64,000 nucleotides of DNA from Thermanaeromonas toyohensis ToBE (GCF_900176005.1 NZ_LT838272.1:2251587-2315586); one strand, 5' to 3'. Numbered from the stretch's first letter, positions 44,240 to 53,400 are shown. Numbers and translations are program-made. The notes: a model not told the origin generated them from the sequence alone.

Positions 44240-45076
44240 CTAGTACAACCTACTAAGGGTTTCCTCACTCATTCCAAAGGAATGTTCCTCAGCCGGAAAT
44301 ACTCCCTCTGCTACCTCGCGAGCATAAGTGTTAAGCGCATCCAGGATCTGGGGTGCTAAATCTGCATATTTCTTTACAAATTTAGGTGTAAATCGTTTAA
44401 ACATGCCAAGCATGTCGTGAATAACCAGCACTTGTCCATCGCAGTGGGGACCTGCACCAATACCAATAGTCGGGATACTTATCTTTTCAGTAATGATTTT
44501 AGCCAGCGAAGAGGGTATACACTCTAACACTATTGCGAAGGCACCCGCAGCCTCCAAGGCCTGGGCTTCTTCGATCAGTCTTTTGGCGGCCTCTAAATCC
44601 TTCCCTTGTACCTTGAAACCTCCCAATTGAGTAGCCGTCTGGGGTGTAAGCCCAATATGAGCCATAACCGGAATGCCCGCCTTCACTAAAGCTTCCACCG
44701 TTTGCACCACATTTAGACCACCTTCTAATTTAACCGCATCCGCCCCGCCTTCTTTCAATATCCGATTAGCATTATGGATGGCACTTTCGATGCTTGCGTT
44801 ATACGAACCAAAAGGCATATCCCCTACTATAAAGGTGTTACGTGCAGCCCTTACTACCGGTTTAATGTGATGTAACATTTCCTCCATGGTAACCGGTACA
44901 GTTCCCTCGTATCCCAGGACCACCATCCCTAGAGAATCCCCCACCAATATCATCTCTATATCGGTTTCGTCCACCAATGATGCCATCATGTAATCATAAG
45001 AGGTTACCATACGAATTTTTTTCCCTTCTCGCTTCATGTCCCACAGTTGGGGAATCGTGGGTTTTTTCTTCGGCAT
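44240..45076 (-). CDS. panB: 3-methyl-2-oxobutanoate hydroxymethyltransferase
   Basis: 278 residues: MVTSYDYMMASLVDETDIEMILVGDSLGMV at the start, VKLEGG, MAHIGLTPQT and ECIPSSLAKIIT. It makes ketopantoate from 2-oxoisovalerate and methylene-THF in pantothenate/CoA synthesis. It is the last gene of a TRAP transporter-panE-panB run; panC and panD are absent. The neighbours make a role of imported precursors plausible. Confidence 0.93.
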   Translation of the reverse strand: MPKKKPTIPQLWDMKREGKKIRMVTSYDYMMASLVDETDIEMILVGDSLGMVVLGYEGTVPVTMEEMLHHIKPVVRAARNTFIVGDMPFGSYNASIESAIHNANRILKEGGADAVKLEGGLNVVQTVEALVKAGIPVMAHIGLTPQTATQLGGFKVQGKDLEAAKRLIEEAQALEAAGAFAIVLECIPSSLAKIITEKISIPTIGIGAGPHCDGQVLVIHDMLGMFKRFTPKFVKKYADLAPQILDALNTYAREVAEGVFPAEEHSFGMSEETLSRLY

Positions 45077-45107
45077 GTTTCATAAATACCTCCTCTAAGG
45101 GGATTTT

Positions 45108-46028
45108 TTAATGAGTATAAGTAGCTTCTAAAGCCTTTATTAAAAGCAGCAATGTTTCGTTATAAGGAGTAGGAATTCCCAGGGTTTCGCCCTCTTTTAC
45201 AATTGCTCCATTTATGACGTCAATCTCTGTACGGCGCAACCGCTCAACATCTTGTCTCATGGAAGAAATGTTGTTACCAGTAGCATAAGCTACTTTTTTC
45301 ACGTACTCCATTGGGTCTTCAACTACCAATTTAATACCCTTGGCTTCTACAATCCTTAAAGCTTCCGCCACTGCTTTCTCCATCAGAACTTGTGCCGGAG
45401 TAATATCCAGTAACTGTCCATTACGAACCTTCAAGAGGGCTGTTAAAGCGTTTATACCTACGTTCGCCAATAGCTTGGTCCATAATACCCCTACTACATT
45501 ATCTGTAACCACAGGCTTTAAATCGGCCTTATCAAAAATACTGGCTATAACGCGTAAGCGTTCGGTAATACTACCATCGAGTTCGCCCAGATAAGTCTCC
45601 CCACTCCCCGCGTGACATATTTTACCCGGACCCATTACATTAGCCCCAAAAGAAGTCGAGCCTACCAAAACCTTGTCCCGCCCTACGATCCGTTCTATCT
45701 TTTCAGCGTTGCCGACACCATTTTGAAGGGTGAGAACCACCGTATGCTGGCCTATTACTGCCAGGCCGTGCTGTAGGGCTTCTTCAGTAGAGTATGATTT
45801 CACAAAAAGCAACACCAGGTCTGCTTCACCCGCTGCTCTAGGATTTGTTACCGCCCTAACCTTGATGGTCCGTTCTTCAGTAGGAGTTACGATAATTAAG
45901 CCCCTGCTATTGATCGCCTCGACGTGTTCTTGCCAAACATCTACTAACCAAACTTCCTGTCCCGCCTCGGCCAACAAGCCGCCGAACAGGCTGCCCATAG
46001 CGCCAGCACCTAGCACAACAATCTTCAC
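45108..46028 (-). CDS. panE: 2-dehydropantoate 2-reductase
   Basis: 306 residues from the GTG at 46028, 7 nt after AAGGAGG; a GTG at 46037 overlaps the site. Rossmann motif VVLGAGAMGSLFGG, then LTLQNGVGNAE and ANVGINALTALL typical of PanE/KPR. NADPH-dependent reduction of ketopantoate to pantoate. Related 2-oxoacid reductases share this fold, so substrate is inferred from panB next to it. Confidence 0.9.
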   Translation of the reverse strand: MKIVVLGAGAMGSLFGGLLAEAGQEVWLVDVWQEHVEAINSRGLIIVTPTEERTIKVRAVTNPRAAGEADLVLLFVKSYSTEEALQHGLAVIGQHTVVLTLQNGVGNAEKIERIVGRDKVLVGSTSFGANVMGPGKICHAGSGETYLGELDGSITERLRVIASIFDKADLKPVVTDNVVGVLWTKLLANVGINALTALLKVRNGQLLDITPAQVLMEKAVAEALRIVEAKGIKLVVEDPMEYVKKVAYATGNNISSMRQDVERLRRTEIDVINGAIVKEGETLGIPTPYNETLLLLIKALEATYTH

Positions 46029-46154
46029 TTTGCTCACCTCCTTATCTTCCTCGTCGTTACAAACATCTAATCGCTCAGTTATGCTTTATCGCAAGGATAT
46101 CTGGATAAAACTAGTATCACCTGGGGCTTATGCATCTCAATAACCCCCCCAAGT

Positions 46155-47435
46155 TTACTGACGAACAAATAGCGACGGTAAAATAGTAGTCAAAGAAGGT
46201 ATAAAGGTAATTAGGAAAAGGACAGTTATTCCTATCAGAAAAGGCACCCATATCTCTTTGCTAAGTTTCTCTAAAGATAAGCCAGCGATGCTGCAAACGG
46301 AAAACAATACCGCTCCAACTGGGGGGGTTATCAGGCCTAGTACAAGATTGAAAACCACTACCACGCCCAGTTGTATAGGGTCTATACCCACCTGTGCTGC
46401 AAGGGGTGCCAGTACGGGAGTTACAATGGTAAGAGCAGGAGCCGTTTCCAAAGGTATCCCGATTATTAACAAGGCTATATTTACTAGGAGGAGAATCATC
46501 AAGGGTGAACTAGTTGCCTGAGCCATAGCTTCAACTATCCTTTGGGGTATTTGTTCCACAGCTATAACCCAGGCAAAAGGCTCTGAAAGGCCTAAGAGAA
46601 GCATAACTACAGCAGCCTCCACCCCTGCTGTCAAAAGAAGGGTGGGTAACCTTCGAAGCTTTATGTTGCGGTAAAGGAGCAAATCTATAATCAGAGCATA
46701 TACCACAGCAATACCGGCTGCTTCAGTGGGAGTAAAAATACCCCCCAGGATGCCACCCAGAACCAGAATGGGCATGAAGAGAGCAGGCAAAGCCTTCCAC
46801 GCAGCCTTAACTACTTCAGCTACCGAGGGCTTCCCCTCCTGCGGATACTTCCGCTGTTTGGCTAAAATGGAGATATAAATCATGAGGCCCAATCCCAAGA
46901 GTAATCCTGGAACTACGCCCCCAAGAAAAAGTGCACTAATGGACACATTTGCTATAACCCCGTACATTATGAAGGGTACACTTGGAGGTATTATAGGCCC
47001 CATGCAGGATGCAGTAGCCGTCAATGCGGCCGCCACTTCCTCATCGTAGCCCGCTTCTTTCATGGCCGGTATCATAATAGAACCTATGGCTACGGCTGTA
47101 GCCACCGCCGTTCCGGAAATCGCCGAAAAGATAGCCGCCGCAAGGACGGTAGCCATTCCCAGTCCTCCGCTTATGTGTCCTAAAAGAGTTCGAGCGAAAC
47201 GTATTAGGTCCTTGGTAATACCGCTTTCGTTCATAAGAACTCCTGCTAACATAAAAAGAGGTATGGCTACCAAAGGAAAAGAAGCCAGACCACCGTAGGT
47301 AGTCTGCACCAGTATGGTAAGGGAGAGATCGCCTTTAAGTAAAAGATAAACGAGCGCAGAGCCCCCTAAGGCTATAGCTATAGGTATGCCAAGGCACATA
47401 AGAAGGGCAAATATAGCCATGAAAGAGTAGACCAT
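46155..47435 (-). CDS. dctM: TRAP transporter large permease
   Basis: 426 residues with about 12 membrane segments and the DctM signatures PLFMLAGVLMNESGI, AISGTAVATAVAIGSIMIP and GIFTPTEAAGIAVVYAL. It forms the sodium-driven transport core. It lies 14 nt after dctQ. The operon's substrate is an organic acid, perhaps a 2-oxoacid given panB/panE downstream. Confidence 0.94.
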   Translation of the reverse strand: MVYSFMAIFALLMCLGIPIAIALGGSALVYLLLKGDLSLTILVQTTYGGLASFPLVAIPLFMLAGVLMNESGITKDLIRFARTLLGHISGGLGMATVLAAAIFSAISGTAVATAVAIGSIMIPAMKEAGYDEEVAAALTATASCMGPIIPPSVPFIMYGVIANVSISALFLGGVVPGLLLGLGLMIYISILAKQRKYPQEGKPSVAEVVKAAWKALPALFMPILVLGGILGGIFTPTEAAGIAVVYALIIDLLLYRNIKLRRLPTLLLTAGVEAAVVMLLLGLSEPFAWVIAVEQIPQRIVEAMAQATSSPLMILLLVNIALLIIGIPLETAPALTIVTPVLAPLAAQVGIDPIQLGVVVVFNLVLGLITPPVGAVLFSVCSIAGLSLEKLSKEIWVPFLIGITVLFLITFIPSLTTILPSLFVRQ

Positions 47436-47449
47436 GTATACTCACTTCC

Positions 47450-47944
47450 TTACATCCGATTAGTCGTCTCCACCCCAGCATAAAAGAACTGCAACAGTTC
47501 CTCCAACGTTACTGCCCACATCATGAAGGCTCCTACAGGTATGGCGGCATAAGGAACGGTCATGGGAATACCCAGAGCTGGAGAGGTCTGGTGTACATTA
47601 TAAAGGGCTTGGTCCGCACCATAGTAAACCATAATACCTAGGAACAAAAGCATAAAGATAAGCCCTACAAATCTGACTCCCCTAGATATGCGCAGGGGCA
47701 ACCTTTCCAAGACAAAGGTTATCCCCACTTGATATCCCTTCTTAAGCCCTATAGCCGAACCCAATAATGATATCCATACCAAGGTAAAGGTAGTTAGCTC
47801 GGCTGACCAAGGGGGCATATCCCCAAGAACGTACCGCCCGAACACTTCGTAAGGGATTACCACTACCAGAATACCCATTCCTATAATGACTCCCCATTCC
47901 GCTAATTTAAGAAACAAGCGGTTGAGCGAAACCAATATGCCCAT
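47450..47944 (-). CDS. dctQ: TRAP transporter small permease
   Basis: 164 residues, four membrane segments, with FGRYVLGDMPPWSAELTTFTLVWISLLGSAIGLKKG, the DctQ family pattern. It binds DctM. AAGGGAGGAG ribosome site. It follows dctP after a hairpin-containing gap. Confidence 0.92.
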   Translation of the reverse strand: MGILVSLNRLFLKLAEWGVIIGMGILVVVIPYEVFGRYVLGDMPPWSAELTTFTLVWISLLGSAIGLKKGYQVGITFVLERLPLRISRGVRFVGLIFMLLFLGIMVYYGADQALYNVHQTSPALGIPMTVPYAAIPVGAFMMWAVTLEELLQFFYAGVETTNRM

Positions 47945-47989
47945 TCCCAGCTTTCTCCTCCCTTATTTACCTGCCACCTACTGGAAAAA

Positions 47990-48037
47990 GCCCGGCGCCT
48001 GGTCAACTTACAATCACCATTAACCATGCCACCGGGC
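47990..48037 (-). other. Intercistronic hairpin between dctP and dctQ
   Basis: GCCCGG at 47990-47995 pairs with CCGGGC at 48032-48037, with partial pairing inside and no T-tract. It probably sets higher dctP than dctQ/dctM message. Confidence 0.5.
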
Positions 48038-48067
48038 CTTAGGAAAACTCTGCTACCCAGTTCTTTC

Positions 48068-49096
48068 TTATTTTACGTTCATGATACTTTCTATCTTGTC
48101 TTTACCAAACTGTTTAGCAAATTCTTCGAAGGCAGGTTGCATAGCCTTTTGCCACAAGGACTTATCCACGTTGCGTTCAATCTGCATACCTTTAGCTTCT
48201 AGCTCAGAAAGCATCTTCTGCTCGTTCTGCCTACCCAAATTGCGTTGCCACGGTGCTACCTCCTGAGCCGTCTTTATAAAGAGATCCTGATCTTCTTTAG
48301 AAAGGGTCTGCCACTTTTTCAGACTCATAATTATAGGCGCAGGAGAATACACATGTTGAGTCATGGTTAGGTACTTTTGCACTTCATACAATTTGGAGTT
48401 GAGAATTACAGGAACTGGATTCTCCTGCCCGTCCACTACCCTCTGCTGCAGGGCCCCATAAACCTCTGCCCAAGGCATCGGGACAGGATTAACCCCCAAT
48501 GTCTTCCAGGCAGTGAGATGTACCGGATTCTCCATAGTCCGTATCTTTAAACCTTTAGCGTCTTCAGGGGTCTTAACAGGCCGTTTAGAATTGGTCAAGT
48601 TACGAAAACCGTTTTCCCAGAAGGCCAACCCCTTAAGATTGGCTTTTTCCAGATCATCGAGAAGTTGTTTACCTATAGGCCCATCTAATACTTTGTCCAC
48701 ATGTTGATAATCCCGAAAGAGGAAAGGAATATCCACCAGGAGCATTGACGGACTAAATCCCCCGATGGGACCTGTAGAACCTACATAAATATCTATTATT
48801 CCTTGCTGTAGAGCCTCCAATAGTTCCCGTTCACCTTTCCCTAGTTGGCCATCGGGATATACACTAATCTGGATGCGCCCGTTAGTCCGCTCTTTAATTA
48901 GGTCGGCAAACCTTTTAGCACCCTGGCTATACATGTGCTCCATAGGAGTCATAGTGGCAGCTTTAAGCTGAATTTTGGCTTCAGACTTTGCTGTGGTACC
49001 GCCCTGTTGCGGTGAGCTTTGTTTGGGTGCACCACTGCAGGCGACCACCAAAGCTACCAAGAAAATTGCGACCGCGATAACTACCAGCTTCCTCAC
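48068..49096 (-). CDS. dctP: TRAP transporter substrate-binding lipoprotein
   Basis: 342 residues from the GTG at 49096, 9 nt after AAAGGAGG; the ATG at 49126 lies upstream of that site and is unlikely. Signal peptide with lipobox LVVACSG. DctP-type body: FADLIKERTNGRIQISVYPDGQLG, and the Arg in LKIRTMENPVHL that binds the carboxylate. First gene of the TRAP-pan operon. Confidence 0.93.
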   Translation of the reverse strand: MRKLVVIAVAIFLVALVVACSGAPKQSSPQQGGTTAKSEAKIQLKAATMTPMEHMYSQGAKRFADLIKERTNGRIQISVYPDGQLGKGERELLEALQQGIIDIYVGSTGPIGGFSPSMLLVDIPFLFRDYQHVDKVLDGPIGKQLLDDLEKANLKGLAFWENGFRNLTNSKRPVKTPEDAKGLKIRTMENPVHLTAWKTLGVNPVPMPWAEVYGALQQRVVDGQENPVPVILNSKLYEVQKYLTMTQHVYSPAPIIMSLKKWQTLSKEDQDLFIKTAQEVAPWQRNLGRQNEQKMLSELEAKGMQIERNVDKSLWQKAMQPAFEEFAKQFGKDKIESIMNVK

Positions 49097-49138
49097 CGAA
49101 GAGTTCCTCCTTTTTCCAGAGTTCATAAGAGGGGTTAG

Positions 49139-49174
49139 TGTATAAATTGGTGTATAAAATAATGTATAATAATT
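49139..49174. repeat. Three tandem 12-bp TGTATAA repeats upstream of dctP
   Basis: TGTATAAATTGG, TGTATAAAATAA and TGTATAATAATT follow each other without gap at 49139-49174, immediately upstream of dctP. A related inverted copy (AATTTATACAC) lies at 44214-44224, downstream of panB. The array looks like a regulator-binding site. Confidence 0.7.
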
Positions 49175-49243
49175 TCATGTCTATTCGTCATAGTACGCTT
49201 AAAATCCTGCAACAATCTAAATGAAACTTTTTTCACATAGACA

Positions 49244-49275
49244 AAAGCCCTTAAGCAGACAAGCTTAAGGGCTTT
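49244..49275. terminator. Terminator-like hairpin between spoVA scar and dctP
   Basis: A perfect 12-bp stem (49244-49255 with 49264-49275) with an 8-nt loop; short T runs on both sides allow it to act in either direction. It would stop spoVAC transcription before the TRAP operon. Confidence 0.7.
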
Positions 49276-49332
49276 GCTTTTCGGAGCTCACTTTGTCGTC
49301 TTCACGAAGGGTTAACAAATTACCCCGCAAAA

Positions 49333-49510
49333 TTAAGCAATTAAGCCGATAAGAACCGAGACAACCAGGCCATAAATTACCATCGGACCACCTGCCCCAG
49401 CTATTTTACCTATTCATCATATAGACCTAGGCCCGTAAGAAGGCCAGGCCTTGGCGATCACCATCTTAACGGCCTCTTCCAGCATCTTACGCTCGGCCTT
49501 CTCCCAGCTT
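49333..49510 (-). pseudogene. Decayed spoVAC-like and spoVAD fragments (operon scar)
   Basis: In transcription order after intact spoVAC: a start-like GTGAGTTCA with a G-rich ribosome site, then the 64-bp spoVAD segment (49447-49510). This is fused to LLTGLGLYDE, then after a 1-nt shift IGKIAGAG, then GPMVIYGLVVSVLIGLIA and a stop. The last pieces match SpoVAC (LTGLGVYDQIGKFAGAG and PVIIYGLVTSVIVGLIA) with the middle deleted. It is a remnant of a former spoVA gene order. Confidence 0.85.
49447..49510. repeat. 64-bp direct repeat, scar copy
   Basis: Identical to 43929-43992 in spoVAD. Lack of any difference indicates a recent duplication or conversion. Confidence 0.95.
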
Positions 49511-49532
49511 CTGAACTCACCACCCCCCACCT

Positions 49533-50045
49533 CTAGCTTGTAAGATAAGCGATTAACCCGACAATTACTGAGGTTACTAGTCCATAGATAATAACCGGGC
49601 CGGCCACCATAAAAAGACGGGCTCCTACGCCAAAAACAAATCCTTCCCTCTTAAATTCCAGGGCTGGCGAAACAATAGAGTTGGCGAAACCAGTAATGGG
49701 AATGATAGAGCCTGCTCCAGCAAATTTACCTATCTGGTCGTAAACCCCTAAGCCCGTTAAAAAGGCTCCCAGAAAGACCATAACCATAGTTGTGGCGTTG
49801 GCTGCATCTTGTGGAGGTAAGCCCCCGCTTCTAAAGGCTAAAGTTATTATCTGCCCAATAGCGCAAATAACGCCTCCCACCCAGAAGGCGTTCAAAGCGT
49901 TTACCAACACCTTAGGTTTTGGCTTTACTTGGTCAACAAGCTTTTGATAGACCTGTTGTTCATATTCCTGGCGTTGTTGGCTTATCTGCTCGGCCAAGGT
50001 CAAAGGTTTTTTAGGTGGGCCAGGTTGTTTGGTCTGATCGGCCAT
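49533..50045 (-). CDS. spoVAC: Stage V sporulation protein AC
   Basis: 170 residues: a charged N-terminus (QQRQEYEQQVYQKLVDQ) then the membrane domain with NAFWVGGVICAIGQII and GAGSIIPITGFANSIVSPALEFKREG. It is the mechanosensitive-channel-like SpoVA subunit. It should precede spoVAD; here a scar and the TRAP-pan block intervene. Confidence 0.93.
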   Translation of the reverse strand: MADQTKQPGPPKKPLTLAEQISQQRQEYEQQVYQKLVDQVKPKPKVLVNALNAFWVGGVICAIGQIITLAFRSGGLPPQDAANATTMVMVFLGAFLTGLGVYDQIGKFAGAGSIIPITGFANSIVSPALEFKREGFVFGVGARLFMVAGPVIIYGLVTSVIVGLIAYLTS

Positions 50046-50089
50046 TTGTTTTCACCCCAGGGTATATTATGGGCTGGAACCCATTGGGT

Positions 50090-50755
50090 TTATGCATCTA
50101 AAACAGCCTGCACTTCTTCTAGATCTTGCAGAAGGAAACCCCGAGTAAAGTTAGCCAGCCCCTGGAAGAAGGCTGTTTCAGCATTATTTTCCATATCTTT
50201 AGTAAAAGCGGGTACCCACATAAGGAGGTGCTCGCGTAAAAATTTTTGCTGTCCCTCAAGGTAGCGCTTCCATTCCCCTCTGGATAATCCTTCCAAGGCC
50301 TGAGCGCATAGCCAGGCCATAAATTCGAGTTCTAGACTTAAATGGTCGTCAGGCTCGCGATATAAGTTTTTGATGGTTACCCCAAAAGACTGGTAAAATT
50401 TGCGGACAGCTAAGGTTTCCTCGCCAAAGAGTAAACGATCAGGTGAACGATATACGGATTCCCAGGGTGGCGCCTTTACGGTTCCAGGGCCTATAAAAAG
50501 ATGGATGTAGTCTTGCCGCAGTTTCGCCTCATACGCTTTAAGGTTTTCCCTTTGGGCTTTCAGTTCTTCTTCCATCATACGACATCCTTTACGGCTTTCT
50601 TCGTTCGCTTCGCCTTGGGCGAGGTGGGCTAGGGTATCCTCTTCTAATAAGGCCTGAAGAATATCTTGGGTGGGGCCTTCTCGGTAGAGACGGGCTAGGA
50701 GATGGTAAATTATTTGCCTTTCCTTAAACCATTCTTGCAGAAGATCTTGATCCAC
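50090..50755 (-). CDS. TorD/DmsD-family chaperone for a molybdoenzyme
   Basis: 221 residues, helical, with LRQDYIHLFIGPGTVKAPPWESVY, the TorD-family signature, and DHLSLELEFMAWLC. Such chaperones insert the cofactor into DMSO-reductase-family enzymes or their twin-arginine substrates. It follows a polyferredoxin gene by 13 nt. No catalytic subunit is present. Confidence 0.88.
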   Translation of the reverse strand: MDQDLLQEWFKERQIIYHLLARLYREGPTQDILQALLEEDTLAHLAQGEANEESRKGCRMMEEELKAQRENLKAYEAKLRQDYIHLFIGPGTVKAPPWESVYRSPDRLLFGEETLAVRKFYQSFGVTIKNLYREPDDHLSLELEFMAWLCAQALEGLSRGEWKRYLEGQQKFLREHLLMWVPAFTKDMENNAETAFFQGLANFTRGFLLQDLEEVQAVLDA

Positions 50756-50768
50756 GTTCGTTACCCCC

Positions 50769-51911
50769 TTACTTCTTTAACTCTCCATTACCCCCTAGGT
50801 TTGGCGCCAGGTTAAAGCTTGGGTTAGGCCTTTGTAATGAGCAGCGCAGGCAAAGCTGGGCATAAATATTGGCTGAAAATTTCTCCCCACAGTTTATGCA
50901 CTCCTTAACAGTAACCACCGCGAGTTCTTGCCTTTCCCTGGTAGTTATGGACTTTAAGCTAACTTTATCCCCCCAGGAGAGGCTACGGTGAAGACATACA
51001 TCTAGACACAAACCACAAGATAAGCAAAGAGAGGGCTTAAAAAGGAGTCTCTCTTCCTCTAAGATGAGGGCACCGGCTGGGCATAAACGGCTACAAACGT
51101 TACAAAAATAGCATGGCCCCACTACCTTAAGCCCAGCTTGGGGCCAGTCTCTATTCTCTTGGGGCAAGCCTCCTTCCCTTTCCAGCCTGACCAGGGCTTG
51201 GTGTAAGATTTCCCGGCGGGTGGAAGGTATCCTTGCTCGCCCCTCGTTTTCTTCCCTTTCCCATCTCTTTATGTTCCGGAATAAAGCGGCAAACAATTCT
51301 CGCCTACCCATAGCCACCTCTAGGCCAACACTATGACCAGGTTTAACCCGCCCACGGGAAATCTCTGGGGTTAACTTTATCCTTCCGGGTGGAAGGGCTA
51401 AGGCCTCCAACATCATATGCAATACCGAAAAGTTATTCTCAAATATTTCCTGGCCCTTTTGTAGGGCACATCCCCTGCATCCTTCCTTAGGGAGTATAAG
51501 GGTTATCCTGCCTTCTACGGCCAGGGCTAGCAAAACCTCAGGGGGAAGAGCCCCTAGGCAAGGTACAAAGACCAGATTACCTGCCTTCTCCTGCCTGATC
51601 CGGTATGGTGAGCGGGGGCAAAAGAATACAACCTCCTCATAGATTTTCAATATTTCCCTCCCCCGGGCTAGGAAAAAAGCCGGGGTCCTCTCAGGATCTT
51701 TGAGAGCCCCAGTAGGGCAAACAGCAGCACAAAGACCGCAACGATTGCAATCGATAATTTCTGGCCCCTCTCCCGTGATCTCTATACCACCCAAAGGGCA
51801 ACTTTCTGCACACCGCTGGCAAGAAGCGCGAGGTGAGAGGCTTTTAGTGCAAAGTTCCCTCCGTAAAACTACTTTCCCTACTAGGAAACTAGCTAATTCT
51901 CTTATATCCAT
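50769..51911 (-). CDS. Multi-cluster 4Fe-4S polyferredoxin
   Basis: 380 residues from the ATG at 51911 (GTG at 51920 possible). Two N-terminal ferredoxin motifs (CQRCAESCP and CNRCGLCAAVCP), a middle domain with CPRSPYRI, VPCLGALPPEV and CRGCALQKG, like HdrA/MvhD-linked domains, two more clusters (CYFCNVCSRLCP and CLSCGLCLDVC) and a C-terminal Cys pair segment (CINCGEKF, CLRCSL), perhaps zinc. It likely transfers electrons to a molybdoenzyme served by the TorD-like neighbour. Exact family not recognised. Confidence 0.85.
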   Translation of the reverse strand: MDIRELASFLVGKVVLRRELCTKSLSPRASCQRCAESCPLGGIEITGEGPEIIDCNRCGLCAAVCPTGALKDPERTPAFFLARGREILKIYEEVVFFCPRSPYRIRQEKAGNLVFVPCLGALPPEVLLALAVEGRITLILPKEGCRGCALQKGQEIFENNFSVLHMMLEALALPPGRIKLTPEISRGRVKPGHSVGLEVAMGRRELFAALFRNIKRWEREENEGRARIPSTRREILHQALVRLEREGGLPQENRDWPQAGLKVVGPCYFCNVCSRLCPAGALILEEERLLFKPSLCLSCGLCLDVCLHRSLSWGDKVSLKSITTRERQELAVVTVKECINCGEKFSANIYAQLCLRCSLQRPNPSFNLAPNLGGNGELKK

Positions 51912-52138
51912 GGGAGCCACCCCAGATCTTTTTCCTCGTTAGCAATTCCCCATGCGGCGGTTAATTCTATTACACCCATGGGAGCCACCCTTGTTACACC
52001 TCTATTATCCTCCTGCTTTAAGGGATGTCAATGGAAAATGATATGCTTCAATTTTCCTCCTTTTATCTGCTAAAATACAGATTAGCAAAAAAGCTCTTAT
52101 TGCCGGAAGGCCTACTCATTACATAGGAGGGATAACCA

Positions 52139-53332
52139 TTGAAATTAGCTGCACGGGCAACTGCCATCAGCCCTTCCCCCACCCTCTCCATCGATGCCCA
52201 GGCCAAAAAGATGAAAGCCCAGGGGATTAAAGTAATAAACTTCAGCGCGGGCGAACCTGATTTTGATACTCCCGAACATATAAAGAAAGCTGCTATACAG
52301 GCTTTAGAGGCGGGGTTCACCAAATATACCCCGGTTGCAGGGATAGATGAGTTACGCCAGGCCGTAGCTGCAAGGCTTGCCCAGGATCGCGGAGTGGAAT
52401 ATGAGCCAGGAGAAATCGTGGTATCCTGTGGGGCCAAACATTCCCTGTATAATGCCCTCCAGGTTTGTTGTGAAGAAGGAGATGAAGTAGTCCTGGTGGC
52501 CCCTTACTGGGTGAGCTACTATGAGCAGGTAAAGCTAGCTGGTGCCCGACCTATAATAGTGGAGACTAATGAAGCTACAGGATTTAAGCTGACCAAAGCT
52601 TCCCTGGAAGAGGTCTTGACCCCCCGTACCAAGCTGCTTATCCTTAATTCACCCTGCAATCCTACGGGGACAGTGTATGAGAAAAAAGAGTTAGAAGAAC
52701 TTGCGGAAGTTATTTTACAACATAACCTCTGGGTCATTTCAGATGAAATCTATGCCGCCCTTATTTATGATGGTTTAAAGCATGTAAGTATTGCCTCTTT
52801 AAGCCGGGAAATAAAAGAACGCACCATTCTTATCGACGGTGTATCCAAGGCTTACGCTATGACAGGTTGGCGGATAGGCTATGCGGCTGCCCCTACAACT
52901 ATAGCCCGGGCCATGGCCGACCTTCAGAGCCATTCCACTTCTAACCCCACTTCCATTGCCCAAAAAGCAGCAGTGGCAGCTCTTACCGGTACCCAGGAAC
53001 CGGTGGAAAAAATGAGGCAAGAGTTTGAAGTACGGCGTAATCTAATGCTCCAAGGGTTGCAAGCTCTCCCTGGGATCACCTGTACCCGCCCCGGCGGAGC
53101 TTTTTATTTGTTCCCCAATATATCGGGCCTCTTAGGTAAAAAATTTAAAGGCCATCCGCTAAACTCTTCTACGGATATCGCCGCCGTCCTTCTGGAACAC
53201 TTCCAGGTGGCTGTAGTGCCTGGTATCGCCTTTGGGAACGATAATTATTTGCGGCTATCGTATGCCACTTCCAGGGAACAAATTGAGGCTGGTCTTAGCC
53301 GCCTAGCTGAGTTTACTCGCCAGGTTTCATAA
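52139..53332 (+). CDS. Aspartate aminotransferase (class I PLP aminotransferase)
   Basis: 397 residues, TTG start behind AGGAGGG. NFSAGEPDFDTPEHIK, NSPCNPTG and the PLP lysine in DGVSKAYAMTGWRIGY identify subgroup I-gamma aspartate/prephenate-type aminotransferases common in thermophiles. It converts aspartate and 2-oxoglutarate to oxaloacetate and glutamate; prephenate activity is possible. Divergent from the polyferredoxin gene. Confidence 0.92.
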   Translation: MKLAARATAISPSPTLSIDAQAKKMKAQGIKVINFSAGEPDFDTPEHIKKAAIQALEAGFTKYTPVAGIDELRQAVAARLAQDRGVEYEPGEIVVSCGAKHSLYNALQVCCEEGDEVVLVAPYWVSYYEQVKLAGARPIIVETNEATGFKLTKASLEEVLTPRTKLLILNSPCNPTGTVYEKKELEELAEVILQHNLWVISDEIYAALIYDGLKHVSIASLSREIKERTILIDGVSKAYAMTGWRIGYAAAPTTIARAMADLQSHSTSNPTSIAQKAAVAALTGTQEPVEKMRQEFEVRRNLMLQGLQALPGITCTRPGGAFYLFPNISGLLGKKFKGHPLNSSTDIAAVLLEHFQVAVVPGIAFGNDNYLRLSYATSREQIEAGLSRLAEFTRQVS

Positions 53333-53400
53333 CGTAGTTATCTTAATAAGCTTAAGTAACAATAGCCCTTACAGGATACTTTTAGAATTACCCATAGTGT

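Noticed and set aside
51908-51990. Two copies of CCATGGGAGCCACCC, in minus orientation GGGTGGCTCCC, near the polyferredoxin start, recalling a T-box core
   Set aside because: The T-box element should read GGGTGGNACCGCG; the ACCGCG part is missing and no specifier or terminator hairpins are seen. It looks like a small local duplication of the start region.
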